Shown in pieces: positions 1 through 9,131 of a stretch of DNA of 64,000 nucleotides. The stretch comes from Neobacillus muris. GTDB taxonomy: Bacteria > Bacillota > Bacilli > Bacillales > Cytobacillaceae. Made by a program: the position numbers and the translations under genes. Within the stretch, counting starts at the first letter, position 1. Each line of letters starts with the position of its first letter. The DNA lies in contig NZ_CALPDF010000010.1 in assembly GCF_943193175.1 (NCBI RefSeq), forward strand, positions 1-64,000, in the 5' to 3' direction. A model generated the notes under the pieces. That model was not told the origin of the DNA. It saw nothing but the letters and a program-made list of their open reading frames with translations, and searched no databases.

Positions 1-77
1 TTGGTAAGCCGTATGCCTTAGTAGGGCACGTACGGTTTGATAAGGGGGAAGCCTTGAGAAAGGTTTCCCTACTTTAT
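1..77 (+). mobile_element. Group II intron 3' end (domains V and VI), cut by window edge
   Basis: Bases 6-38 fold as domain V: an 8-bp lower stem (6-13 with 31-38) carrying an AGC triad at 7-9, a CG bulge at 29-30, and an upper stem 14-18 with 24-28. Bases 46-69 fold as domain VI: GGGAAGCCTT, a GAGA tetraloop, then AAGGTTTCCC. The intron probably ends at CTAC (69-72), followed by a T-rich exon. This looks most like bacterial class C, whose members usually insert into terminator T-tracts; that class assignment is inference. The reverse-transcriptase gene would lie to the left of the window. Confidence 0.75.
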
Positions 78-227
78 TTTATTGGTGGTGTCCAAACACC
101 ATTGTTTCTCTAACATTAATGGTAAAAACCAATAATAGGGAAATCCTGACATCCTGCGGCTATGATGCCTAAGGTAAAAAGATAATCAAATCATAACAGT
201 CACTATAGCTTTTCACTAATCTAAATT

Positions 228-253
228 ATAAAAAGGCTGCGAGAACGCAACCT
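228..253 (-). terminator. Terminator of the nag operon
   Basis: On the minus strand AGGTTGC, a 6-base loop and GCAGCCT (one G-T pair) are followed by TTTTTATAATTT. It lies about 100 bases past the nagR stop and so closes the minus-strand nagA-nagB-nagR unit. Confidence 0.6.
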
Positions 254-349
254 CATTGATTGTTTTAATATAGGGAAATAAATTTACTAGACAACAAGAG
301 TTTGCCAAAATCAAAACACTAAAGGGGAATGACTAAAAATGATATTCCC

Positions 350-1072
350 CTACCGTTTCATTTTGATCATAAATTTGTACCGGTCGGCACGATACGAGGA
401 TTTTACATATTCAACAGGGGTGCCATCCTTTAAAAAGGTTTGTTGTTGAATAAGCATGATAGGGGAACCTTTTTTTACTTTTAAAAACTTTGCATCCACT
501 TCATTGGCAATGGACGATTCAATTACTTGTGAAGCCTCATCAATTTGCAGGTGTAATTCGTTTTCAATATAGGAATAAACGGACTCTTTCACAATCTGTT
601 CGGTCAGGCCTTTAATCAGGTTTGCGGATATATAACTTGATTCCAGTGCCATTGGAACATCGTCGGCCAACCGAATTCGTTTGATTTCATAAACAGGTCC
701 ATATTCTTGAATGTCCAACTGAGAAGCAATTTGGCTTGTGGCAGGAATAATTTCAAATGAAATTAAGTGACTGCCTGGTTTAAGTCCTCTGGTCTCCATA
801 TCTTCCGTAAAGCTTCGCAAGCGGTATAAGGGCTGCTCAATTTTCCGTTCCGCAACAAACGTTCCTTTTCCCTGAATCCGGTGTAAATAACCCTCATTGA
901 CGAGCTGGGTTAAAGCTTGTCTCACCGTCATTCGGCTGATTTGGAATTTTTCTGCATATTCCCTTTCGGTTGGAATGGAATCACCAGGTTTTAATTCACC
1001 TTTTTCAATCAAATCCTTTAAAAGTTCTTGAAGCTGATAATAAATGGGGATGGGGGAATCCTTTTTAATCAT
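350..1072 (-). CDS. nagR: GntR/HutC-family repressor of aminosugar use (NagR/YvoA)
   Basis: A 240-residue regulator. The N-terminal winged helix (about residues 8-75) has the GntR core PTEREYAEKF and SRMTVRQAL. The C-terminal UTRA effector domain (about 90-235) is of the kind that in Bacillus subtilis NagR binds glucosamine-6-phosphate or N-acetylglucosamine-6-phosphate. It is the third gene of a minus-strand unit after nagA and nagB, the same order as in B. subtilis. Two boxes resembling the NagR operator lie upstream of nagA, so it most likely represses its own operon until aminosugar phosphates accumulate. Length is normal and no defects are visible. Confidence 0.9.
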   Translation of the reverse strand: MIKKDSPIPIYYQLQELLKDLIEKGELKPGDSIPTEREYAEKFQISRMTVRQALTQLVNEGYLHRIQGKGTFVAERKIEQPLYRLRSFTEDMETRGLKPGSHLISFEIIPATSQIASQLDIQEYGPVYEIKRIRLADDVPMALESSYISANLIKGLTEQIVKESVYSYIENELHLQIDEASQVIESSIANEVDAKFLKVKKGSPIMLIQQQTFLKDGTPVEYVKSSYRADRYKFMIKMKR

Positions 1073-1160
1073 TCTAGTCTTAACTGCACCTTTCTAGTTA
1101 AACTTAATCCGATTCCAAATAAAAACAGCTATATTTAAAAGGAGACAGTGAGGAAGAACC

Positions 1161-1898
1161 TCAGCTGTTCACCTTTAAATCAGCGATTGCAGCCTTATCT
1201 GCAATAATTGTAACATATGGATGTCTCTTGAGCACAGATGCCGGGAAATTTTCATCCACGTTGCCAGACAATAGACGATTCAAAGCTTCTGTCTTTTTCT
1301 CACCAGAAATGAGCAATAGGATTTCCTTGCTTCGCATAATCGAGGCAATGCCCATTGTGATGGCTTTCGTCGGCACCTCTTCCAGGCTGTTGAAATATCT
1401 GGCATTGGCCTGTCTTGTAGAAGCAGTTAATTGAACAACATGGGTTTCAGTATCAAAGGATGTGCCGGGTTCGTTAAATCCGATATGGCCATTGCTGCCA
1501 ATGCCAAGTATCTGTAAATCAATGCCGCCGTGATTTTTAATCAATTTTTCATAATCGATACATTCTTTTTCAATATCATCTGCATTTCCGCGCGGAACAA
1601 ATGTGTTCTGTTTTTGAACATCAATATGATCAAATAGGTTATGGTTCATATAATAGCGGTAACTATTCGGATCAGTACCGGAAAGCCCGATATATTCATC
1701 TAAATTAAAAGTGGTAACCCCTTGATAAGAAGTCCCATTCTTTTGGTGGTCAGCAATTAAATTGGCATAGATCCCCAGAGGAGTACCGCCTGTTGCAAGT
1801 CCCAGTTTAATTTTTGGAGAGTGACTTACCTTACGAATAATATAATCGGCGGCAAGCTTACTCATATCTTGATAATCTTTGGCTTCGATGACTTTCAC
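1161..1898 (-). CDS. nagB: Glucosamine-6-phosphate deaminase
   Basis: A 245-residue isomerase/deaminase that converts glucosamine-6-phosphate to fructose-6-phosphate and ammonia, the last committed step of aminosugar catabolism. Visible family motifs are the sugar-phosphate loop GLATGGTPLG (about residue 33), FNLDEYIGL (about 64-72) and the active-site segment GSNGHIGFNEPG (about 133-144). Its start overlaps the end of nagA by 4 bases, so the two are translationally coupled. The length is close to that of the B. subtilis NagB, which is not the longer allosteric E. coli type. Nothing unusual is seen. Confidence 0.95.
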   Translation of the reverse strand: MKVIEAKDYQDMSKLAADYIIRKVSHSPKIKLGLATGGTPLGIYANLIADHQKNGTSYQGVTTFNLDEYIGLSGTDPNSYRYYMNHNLFDHIDVQKQNTFVPRGNADDIEKECIDYEKLIKNHGGIDLQILGIGSNGHIGFNEPGTSFDTETHVVQLTASTRQANARYFNSLEEVPTKAITMGIASIMRSKEILLLISGEKKTEALNRLLSGNVDENFPASVLKRHPYVTIIADKAAIADLKVNS

Positions 1899-3088
1899 TT
1901 TGCTTCTCCTCCTTTAAAATAGGCAACTTTTCCGCGGCATAACGTCATATATACATCTAAGTTTTCGTCAAGAATCACGATGTCAGCATCTTTTCCTTCC
2001 GAAATGCTGCCTTTGCGGTCAAAAACATTAAGTTGTTTGGCTGGGTTTACAGCTGCCATTTGCACGGCATCTTCCAGTTCGCAGTCTGCAAAGGTTAGGA
2101 TATTTTTTACTCCTTGGCCAAGTCTTAAAATGCTGCCTGCCAGGGTTCCGTCACTGAGGACTGCTTTTCCATCCTGAACGATTACATCCTGGCCTCCTAA
2201 ATCGTAATGTCCGTTCTTTAGGCATTTTGCCCGCATGGCATCAGTAATCAGGATGATTCCTTTGTTGCCTTTTTGCCTATAGGCAAGTTTGACCATTTCG
2301 GGATGAACATGAACACCGTCTACGATTAATTCTGCTTTTAACTCATCCTTTAAAAAGGCTGCACCCACCACTCCTGGTTCTCGGTGATGCAAACCTCTTT
2401 GTTGATTGTAAAGATGTGTTACGTGATTCACTCCGGCATCAATTGCTTCGAGCACTTCTTCATAGGTGGCATCAGTATGCCCAATCGACGCAATCATCCC
2501 ATTTTCAGCCAAGTAATTAACCAGTTGAAGGCCGCCCGGCAGTTCGGGTGCCAATGTGACTAGCTTGATACTATGTTCAGAGAGAGCTTCCCATTTTTTA
2601 AATAAATCAAGGTTTGGATCAATAATATGTTGAATAGGCTGAGCTCCCGCTCTTTTTTTATTTACAAATGGACCTTCAAGGTGGATCCCTAGGATTTCAG
2701 CCATTCCGGGGGACTGCTTCCCATGGATATAGGCGCCTGCATTCAGTAGGGCTTTTTCAATTTGTTGTTCTTCCTGGGTAATCGTTGTCGCTAAAAAGCT
2801 CGTGGTCCCTTCACGAGGAAGTGCTTCTGCCATTGTTTCCAATGCTTCCTTGGTCGCATCCATCGTATCTGCACCGTTTGCTCCATGGATATGGACATCG
2901 ATAAAACCAGGTACAGCTTTATAATTGGATGGAATCTCGATAACTTCAAACTCTTCTTGTGAGGAAAGTTGTTCTGTAGACCCTATTTCCACCATTTTTT
3001 CATCTTTTATTTTTATAAATCCATTTTCAATCCATCGATCATCTGAATAAATTTGAATACCTTTGATCAGTTTCGAGTTTGTTGACAT
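1895..3088 (-). CDS. nagA: N-acetylglucosamine-6-phosphate deacetylase
   Basis: A 397-residue amidohydrolase-fold enzyme that removes acetate from N-acetylglucosamine-6-phosphate to feed NagB. Metal and active-site signatures are GFIDVHIHG (about residue 60), HLEGPFVN (about 138), a GHTDATYEE block, HLYNQ and the catalytic LITDAM aspartate. It is the first gene of the nagA-nagB-nagR unit. The start codon is preceded by GAAAGGAAG at a good distance. Length is typical. No phosphotransferase or sugar transporter gene for GlcNAc lies nearby. Confidence 0.95.
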   Translation of the reverse strand: MSTNSKLIKGIQIYSDDRWIENGFIKIKDEKMVEIGSTEQLSSQEEFEVIEIPSNYKAVPGFIDVHIHGANGADTMDATKEALETMAEALPREGTTSFLATTITQEEQQIEKALLNAGAYIHGKQSPGMAEILGIHLEGPFVNKKRAGAQPIQHIIDPNLDLFKKWEALSEHSIKLVTLAPELPGGLQLVNYLAENGMIASIGHTDATYEEVLEAIDAGVNHVTHLYNQQRGLHHREPGVVGAAFLKDELKAELIVDGVHVHPEMVKLAYRQKGNKGIILITDAMRAKCLKNGHYDLGGQDVIVQDGKAVLSDGTLAGSILRLGQGVKNILTFADCELEDAVQMAAVNPAKQLNVFDRKGSISEGKDADIVILDENLDVYMTLCRGKVAYFKGGEAK

Positions 3089-3135
3089 ATTTATGACTTC
3101 CTTTCTAATTAATGCAATTTTACCATTTAAAAATA

Positions 3136-3152
3136 TAGTTGTCTATACCAAT
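3136..3152 (-). promoter_or_regulatory. NagR (dre) operator upstream of nagA
   Basis: On the minus strand the site reads ATTGGTATAGACAACTA, essentially the dre box I recall for B. subtilis NagR. It lies about 50 bases upstream of nagA and abuts a TATATT hexamer (3132-3137) that could be the -10, so bound repressor would block the promoter. Confidence 0.8.
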
Positions 3153-3227
3153 ATTCTAAAAGATAATGATGATAAAATCCACATTTATTACTTATATTTG
3201 AGGTGTTATCTATTCTATGTAGGTTAA

Positions 3228-3240
3228 ATTGGTATAGATA
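3228..3240 (+). promoter_or_regulatory. Second dre-like half/whole site
   Basis: ATTGGTATAGATA repeats the core of the dre box about 90 bases further upstream, in opposite orientation. A distal auxiliary operator would allow cooperative binding or looping. It is weaker than the proximal copy. Confidence 0.5.
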
Positions 3241-3545
3241 TATTAATAAGTATAATAAAACAAATCAAGATGGAAATTGAGATGTCCAAAAATGAAAGTC
3301 CGAAAAATGCCTCTGGTGGATTTATCTCCCAGCTTCTATATAAACTTCAGGTAACGAACACAATGCGAGCAGCCAGGAAATGCCCAAGTGAAGTGACCTT
3401 AACTTGGGTGATATTTTGTTTGTAAACTTATCATGGCATTCTTAAAGTGACCTATAATATTAAACGTATTCACCAAAGAGGATCCACCACTTTATCATCT
3501 GTCCCTATCAAAATTATCAATAATAAGTTTTTAGGTACTAAAATA
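3241..3545. other. Intergenic stretch without recognisable gene
   Basis: About 300 bases between the distal dre-like site and the hairpin at 3546. All frames are interrupted, and I recognise no gene, RNA or insertion-sequence end. It may be degraded coding sequence. Confidence 0.4.
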
Positions 3546-3573
3546 GGTCTGCATTCAAATGTGAATGCAGACC
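3546..3573 (-). terminator. Hairpin downstream of the chimeric remnant
   Basis: A perfect 11-bp stem, GGTCTGCATTC and GAATGCAGACC, with a 6-base loop. Read on the minus strand it is followed by TATTTTAG, so it would end transcription from the remnant at 3606-4082. The U-tract is modest. Confidence 0.55.
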
Positions 3574-3605
3574 CTTTACTATAGATAATTCCCATTCATT
3601 AATCA

Positions 3606-4082
3606 TTACGAAATTTCGCTCCGTGCAAGGGGTGTTCCTAAACAGAAATGAGGGCCATTTCCGAATGTCAGATGTTTTTTATTATTAGAACGATGAATAT
3701 CTAATGAAAAAGGATCATAAAGCAATGAATAGAGAGTATTAGCAATCGCATGACTTGTTGTTTCGACCCCTGCACCTAAAAGCAGCATGGTAATTTGTAC
3801 TATTTGCTCATCGGTAAATTTTTCGCCATCTCCGTCTAAACCTAATACCTCGTCGATTAGGTTTTGGTCATAGATACCGATCGCACAAGCACCAGCATTG
3901 ATTGATTCACTTGCTAAATAAAGGTTCTGAGAAACATGGCCAATATCTATGAGGATTTTTTTATGGGCTGAAAGATCATATTTCCATTCGGAACGGTATG
4001 GAATAGTACTCCATGCAAACACTGCCGCAGCCCTTTTAGCGAAATTAGGGACAAAAGGTTGATCTAGTGTTATGGCAGTTAC
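3606..4082 (-). pseudogene. Chimeric remnant: SagB-type nitroreductase tail joined to two cytochrome P450 pieces
   Basis: The minus-strand frame is open from 4082 (an in-frame TGA lies just upstream at 4083-4085) to the stop at 3606; the first usable start is GTG at 4022 (138 residues). The first part resembles the C-terminal end of SagB/ThcOx nitroreductases: FAWSTIPYR, DIGHVSQNLYLA, AGACAIGIYDQ and LGLDGDGEKF. From about base 3823 the frame continues as a P450 I-helix (LLLGAGVETTSHAIANTL). It then jumps directly to the haem-binding loop FGNGPHFCLGTPLAR and stops. A working P450 has a long segment between these parts, so at least two deletions joined the pieces, all in frame. Either a dead relic or, less likely, an expressed fusion without catalytic function. 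Confidence 0.8.
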
Positions 4083-4239
4083 TCATTTGTTCACAAATAC
4101 TAGACAAATAGAGTCAAGATCTAAAAAATGATATGGTGTACAAAAAAAGCTGAAAGGATGCAATTATCAGCAGTAGATTATTATCGAGGAATATATGTTT
4201 TCTAACATTTGTTTATAGTACAATAATTAGGAGATTTTA

Positions 4240-7200
4240 ATGGGATGTAGCGAGCAAAGATGCGGATTAGGCGGGGATGATATGGATATTACTCAATTTT
4301 TAATGGCTCTTAATTTAGAAAAGTACATAGACGTTTTTGAAGAAGAAGAGGTAAGGTTAGAAGATCTCCTTTCATTTAGTGAGGAAGATTTGGCTGATTT
4401 AGGGATTAAGCTTGGCCCTAGAAAAAGGATTATGAAGGCTCTAGAGAGTCGAGAATTTCAACATGTTAAAGCAGAAGTTCTAGATGAAACAGAATCTGAT
4501 TTCAATGAAGGCAATAGAAACCATCTGTTTCGATTGTTATGTGAAAATGAACAGCTGTGGTTTAAACCAGCGTTTCAAAACAGCACTTCTGTTATTGCCC
4601 ATGAATATGCCAGTTTATACAAATTGCTTCTGAAGGAACAATCCTATGGTGCCGTGCTGCAGATAAAGGATCTCTTGGAGGTTTTGCTTAAATTCCCGAT
4701 CCTTATCAGTGTCAGTCATATTTATTCGCTCAGAGAAAGGTCCGATGCTGAAATTAAGGTATTGGTCGCACTGTTAGAAAAACCTTTATCACTAGGTGAT
4801 TGGGAGAAAATTGCAGGTGTGATATCAAAACTGCCATCCACTCATCCAACTCTTAAGCAGGTTTTAATACGAACCTTAAAATTATACAGAGACGAGCAGA
4901 TCGTAAAGTGGCGCAATGATCAATTGGGCCATGGCGCCTTATCATTTGATGCTGATGATGACCTTCGTAAGGATATTATAAAAAAACTTGAAGCAATTAA
5001 ACGGTATTTTGAAGATACGTTTGAATTGGACCAGCAAATCAATCTTTACCTTAAACAAGGCGGGAATGAATATCGGCTGTCTGGAGAAGAGGCCATGGAC
5101 CATATTGAGAGAGACACCTCGGATATTTCAGTAAGATTAAATGATAGTCTGACGGTTCCTTTATTCCCGTTTATTCTGACCAGCGAAAACAGCATCTATT
5201 TTTTTGATACTTATTTTTCACATAAAGACAAAACCATGGTGCTTGATTATACAAAAGGCAAAAAGAAAATCGATCAAAAGGTAAATGAGTTGATAAAAGG
5301 AACACGCCGGGAATTAGATATTATGATTCCAAAAAGATCAACGGTGGATGATCGAACATATTCCATGATTGAGGCAGAAATTCTAAATAAGATTGGGGAA
5401 GTAAAAGATTTTCAAAGCCCAGGTTATCTAATTCATGACCTTTCATCGGCAATGAATAAACATCCAAAGGGTTTATTTTTAATACAAATGGAGCGGGGTA
5501 CAGGTAAAACAACGTTTGCCCGGGCATTGGATGAGATGTCCTTAAATAAATATCATAAGCTGCTAAATGGCTCCGTTCGAGCCTATTACATCAATGATTC
5601 GTTCAGTTATAAAATGAATTATTTTTCGCAGAGAGTTCATGATATATTGCGTCAAGATAAGGACGGCAGAAACACGATTGTTGGAATAGAGGGAGTTCCT
5701 TCGAAAAGTAAGGATAAAAAGGTCCATTTTGCCCGGATGATGAATGAGTTTTCGGAGGAACATAGAACACACTTTGGCCATGATAAATTACTCCTTGTCA
5801 TTGATGGCGTGGATGAGATTCCAGGACAAGAGGGAGAGTCGATTTTTGATTTTATACCCGATGAAACCATGCTGAATGATGGTGTATACATTCTTTTAAC
5901 CAGCAGAAAGAAAGATGAACTCACATCTTTTACTCAAGATAATTTGGACAGATTAAAATTTACGGAGCAATTCAGTTACAATCGGCATCATGAACATAAT
6001 CGGGATGTCTTAATCTCTTACTTAAAGAAAGAGTTATTGGCTAATGGCAAAATGACGATTGAACATGAACGAATGTTTGATGAATTAATTATTAAGGCAG
6101 AGAATCGGTTTTTGTATTTAAAGGCGATCAAAGAGCTGCTTGTTACCTATAAAGGGAAGATTGATGTAAAGGATCTCCCGAGTGGATCTGAGTTATTTAA
6201 CTTTTATTTAGACAAGCTGCATGCCATGTATGGGAATAAATTTTATGAGAACCTTTTACGGATTCTTTTAATTGTTTCAAGAGCTTATGAAGGCTTGACC
6301 TTTAGAGAAATTTCTTATTTATCAGGAGAAGATAAGCCCACTTTTACTTTTTTGGCCTATTTATTAGATTTGCGTATTTTCTTAAAAGTGGATCGCTCCT
6401 ATCGAGGGAATCTCATTACCATTTCGCATGATGAGTGGAAGAAATTAATTTTTGATAAATATGGCACGGAATTGGAACAAATGACTAGCGGCTGGTTAGA
6501 AGAGATCCTATCATTAAAAGAAAACCCTCAGCAAATGAAATGGGAAAGTGTTGAAAGCGATGGAGAGGTTTATCTTATTGCCAATGCCTTAAACTATTTA
6601 GAATTAATTAAAGATCAAAATGTCGCGAATCAGTTCTACCATCCATCGTTCGTTGAGTTTATCCATTATTTGGCAAACTACTTAAGGAAACATTCCATTG
6701 TAAAATATCAGAGAGAACGCCGCATACAGTTACTGAATCAACAAATTAAGATTCTTGATGCCACTGGAGGCAAGGACGAGGAGATCTCTTATAAGTATAT
6801 GCTGCGTGGAGAGGCATACTTTTTATTAATGAGATATAAAGAAGCTTTTCAGGATTATAATGAAGCGATTAAGAGGCAGGAATCCTTGTTTGAACTGCAA
6901 AAGGTAACGGACCCTGATTCTTTGCCTTTAAGTTATGCTAAAAGAGGGGCAAATTATCGGCGTACGGGATACTATATCGAAGCAGTTGAGGATCTCACTA
7001 AGTCAATTAATCTAAGAAACGAACTACGGAATCTAGGAAAACCGGTCGATTTGATCAGCCAGGCGGAAACCTTGAAAGAGAGAGGGTTTACCTACCGATC
7101 CCAAGGGAAGCTGCGGGAGGCTGCAAAGGATATTCATGCTGCTGTTAAGCTTTTACAATCCCTTGAGGAGGAAAATCAAATCGATACCTCTAGCTTGTTA

Positions 7201-7797
7201 TCTAAAACCATTGCGAATAGAGGATCCATTTCGTTGGATCTGGGCGACTATGAATCTGGAATAAAAGATTTTGAAGCTATAGCAGCTATGGATAAAAAGA
7301 TGTATGAGGAAAATAAATTAACAGATATTAGTATATTGGCCAGTTCTTTAATGAATTTAGGACGAGCTTATAATTTAGATAAGCAATTTGATAAAGGGTT
7401 AAAATATTGTTCTGAAGCGGTAGATCTTTGCAGAAAGTTGGATCAGAATGGCCAGCTGCTAAATAGGGATTATTTTTCATCAGCCTTGCAGTACCGTGGC
7501 GTGGGCCGCTGTGCATCAGGCGATACGAGTGGGGGACTGGCTGATTTAGAAGAAGCCGTTCATAAAAGAAGGCTGCTGTATAAAGAGGGGATTTTACCAA
7601 AATTCCATACATTGATTGAGACATTAAATGAAAGGATGAAGGTACACAAAAGTCTCGGGAATAAATTGGAAGCAGCACAAGACGGAGAAGAAATATTGCA
7701 TTACTTTGATCAATTAAGGAAGTCAGGAAAATGGATAGATGAAAAACTTGAAAATGATATTAAGAGAGAAATGGACATGTTAAGCATAAGTGAATAA
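4240..7797 (+). CDS. SAM domain-STAND NTPase-TPR protein, function unknown
   Basis: A 1185-residue multidomain protein. Residues 15-70 resemble a sterile alpha motif (ITQFLMALNLEKYIDVF, then EDLADLGIKLGPRKRIMKAL). Residues 75-400 are helical with no domain I recognise. A P-loop ERGTGKTT lies near 418 and a Walker B LLLVIDGVDEIP near 516, typical of STAND-class signalling ATPases. The C-terminal third (about 845-1165) holds about six tetratricopeptide repeats with the usual Y/A/G spacing. STAND proteins usually switch on oligomerisation after ligand sensing by the repeats; SAM domains mediate self-association. There is no signal peptide or membrane segment. AGGAG precedes ATG 4240; ATG 4282, at the start of the SAM domain, is an alternative. 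It stands alone between a dead gene and a terminator. A defence or stress-signalling role is plausible but unproven. Confidence 0.8.
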   Translation: MGCSEQRCGLGGDDMDITQFLMALNLEKYIDVFEEEEVRLEDLLSFSEEDLADLGIKLGPRKRIMKALESREFQHVKAEVLDETESDFNEGNRNHLFRLLCENEQLWFKPAFQNSTSVIAHEYASLYKLLLKEQSYGAVLQIKDLLEVLLKFPILISVSHIYSLRERSDAEIKVLVALLEKPLSLGDWEKIAGVISKLPSTHPTLKQVLIRTLKLYRDEQIVKWRNDQLGHGALSFDADDDLRKDIIKKLEAIKRYFEDTFELDQQINLYLKQGGNEYRLSGEEAMDHIERDTSDISVRLNDSLTVPLFPFILTSENSIYFFDTYFSHKDKTMVLDYTKGKKKIDQKVNELIKGTRRELDIMIPKRSTVDDRTYSMIEAEILNKIGEVKDFQSPGYLIHDLSSAMNKHPKGLFLIQMERGTGKTTFARALDEMSLNKYHKLLNGSVRAYYINDSFSYKMNYFSQRVHDILRQDKDGRNTIVGIEGVPSKSKDKKVHFARMMNEFSEEHRTHFGHDKLLLVIDGVDEIPGQEGESIFDFIPDETMLNDGVYILLTSRKKDELTSFTQDNLDRLKFTEQFSYNRHHEHNRDVLISYLKKELLANGKMTIEHERMFDELIIKAENRFLYLKAIKELLVTYKGKIDVKDLPSGSELFNFYLDKLHAMYGNKFYENLLRILLIVSRAYEGLTFREISYLSGEDKPTFTFLAYLLDLRIFLKVDRSYRGNLITISHDEWKKLIFDKYGTELEQMTSGWLEEILSLKENPQQMKWESVESDGEVYLIANALNYLELIKDQNVANQFYHPSFVEFIHYLANYLRKHSIVKYQRERRIQLLNQQIKILDATGGKDEEISYKYMLRGEAYFLLMRYKEAFQDYNEAIKRQESLFELQKVTDPDSLPLSYAKRGANYRRTGYYIEAVEDLTKSINLRNELRNLGKPVDLISQAETLKERGFTYRSQGKLREAAKDIHAAVKLLQSLEEENQIDTSSLLSKTIANRGSISLDLGDYESGIKDFEAIAAMDKKMYEENKLTDISILASSLMNLGRAYNLDKQFDKGLKYCSEAVDLCRKLDQNGQLLNRDYFSSALQYRGVGRCASGDTSGGLADLEEAVHKRRLLYKEGILPKFHTLIETLNERMKVHKSLGNKLEAAQDGEEILHYFDQLRKSGKWIDEKLENDIKREMDMLSISE

Positions 7798-7850
7798 ATG
7801 CTCACCACTCTCTAAAATTTTGTGGAAATAGTATCGTCGTTACTTTAAGG

Positions 7851-7877
7851 CTGCCCAAACTGCTGGGCAGTTTTTTT
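7851..7877 (+). terminator. Terminator after the STAND gene
   Basis: CTGCCCA, a 6-base loop and TGGGCAG are followed by seven T. A strong intrinsic terminator 50 bases past the stop. Confidence 0.85.
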
Positions 7878-8173
7878 AGATGAGTGTACAACGTCAAATA
7901 CTTTTTTCATGATTAACAGGAACTCCAACACACTTACTGTAATAAGGAACCATTAACCAAATCCAATTGGATTTAAACTCTATCCTCATGCAGGTGCAGA
8001 ATGGCTATTCATAAATGATCAAAATACAAATAAACATCAATATCAGGAAAAAAACAATTGGCAGAATGGTTTAAATGATTTAATTTTGAACTATAGCACA
8101 GGAGCGATTGCTAACAAGATAACCATTAATCACATGATTTTTATAAACCACTTTTTTAGAGAGTAGTGATCGG
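7878..8173. other. Intergenic region before the AraC regulator
   Basis: Mostly AT-rich sequence. One plus frame stays open from 7957 to a stop at 8164 without a start codon; I do not recognise its translation and treat it as noise or a relic. The promoter of the AraC gene should lie here, but no clear -35/-10 pair stands out. Confidence 0.4.
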
Positions 8174-9079
8174 ATGACATTGTTAACTAAACATTCCAAT
8201 GAAACAGATAATCAGCTTCAAAATCAGGGGATATTTGTCCAGTATGAAAAAAAGGGAATTGATGGAGATGGAAAACTGCACTTTCACATGGGGTATGAAA
8301 TCTACCTGTTTCATAAAGGAAACGCTAAGATCATTATTGGCGATCAAGTTTACCCGCTTCAAAGGGGCGACATGCTCTTGATCCCTGGCCAAATTCCTCA
8401 TATAGCTAAACCGGAGACTGATTCCCCTTATATTAGAAGTATCATTCATTTTTTGGATACTCCTCTAAGAATGTTTCCAGACAAAATTCTTCAACCGATT
8501 TTTCACATGTTTCCAAATAATGGGTTTTTGCTTCATTGCGATGTAAATGACCAGCATGAGATTGACAAGTTAGTTTCGAAAATGAATGCCGAGATTAATA
8601 AAGACGAGTTTGGAAACGAAACAATGGCGGCGGCATTTTTATTCGAGTTGTTAGTAATGGTTTATAGGATGGTTCAATCTATGAATAAACAGTCGCAATA
8701 TCTGCATTTAACTCAACAAGAAATATATGTGGAGCAAATATTAACAATCATTAATAGTAAGTATAAAGAAGAGATAGATTTAGATTTTATAGCCAATTCT
8801 ATTAATATTAATAAACATTACATGTGCCATTGCTTTAAAAATGTAACCGGTTACACTATTTCCACTTATATTCAGCACAAACGAATGGAAGAAGCCAAAA
8901 AATTATTGCAGTTTTCTCCTGAATCTATGACATCCATAGGACAACGTGTTGGCATCCGAAACGTGTCTCACTTCAGCAGACTATTTAAGGAATACTCTGG
9001 CATTACTCCTTCCGGTTTTCGGAAAAAGCACAATACCATGTTAAAAAAGCAATTTACGATAAAAAAGGAGCAACAATAG
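8174..9079 (+). CDS. AraC-family regulator with cupin sensor domain
   Basis: A 301-residue regulator. The N-terminal cupin-like sensor has the HFHMGYEIYLFHKG metal/ligand strand near residue 35 and the PLQRGDMLLIPGQIPH strand. Two C-terminal helix-turn-helix motifs follow (about 205-290), with LDFIANSININKHYMCHCFK and the AraC family signature IGQRVGIRNVSHFSRLFKE. This architecture is typical of carbohydrate-responsive activators in Bacillales. It stands directly upstream of a GH115 glucuronidase, a sugar-binding lipoprotein and an esterase, so it most likely activates those genes on sensing a plant-polysaccharide fragment. The ribosome binding site before ATG 8174 is weak. Confidence 0.9.
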   Translation: MTLLTKHSNETDNQLQNQGIFVQYEKKGIDGDGKLHFHMGYEIYLFHKGNAKIIIGDQVYPLQRGDMLLIPGQIPHIAKPETDSPYIRSIIHFLDTPLRMFPDKILQPIFHMFPNNGFLLHCDVNDQHEIDKLVSKMNAEINKDEFGNETMAAAFLFELLVMVYRMVQSMNKQSQYLHLTQQEIYVEQILTIINSKYKEEIDLDFIANSININKHYMCHCFKNVTGYTISTYIQHKRMEEAKKLLQFSPESMTSIGQRVGIRNVSHFSRLFKEYSGITPSGFRKKHNTMLKKQFTIKKEQQ

Positions 9080-9131
9080 AAAATCCCAAATAGAAAATTT
9101 CAAGTATGATGTTAAAAGGAGGGATGTACCA

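Noticed and set aside
7957-8166. Open plus frame of 69 codons before the AraC gene
   Set aside because: No start codon or ribosome binding site, and the translation resembles nothing I know; probably chance or a very old relic.
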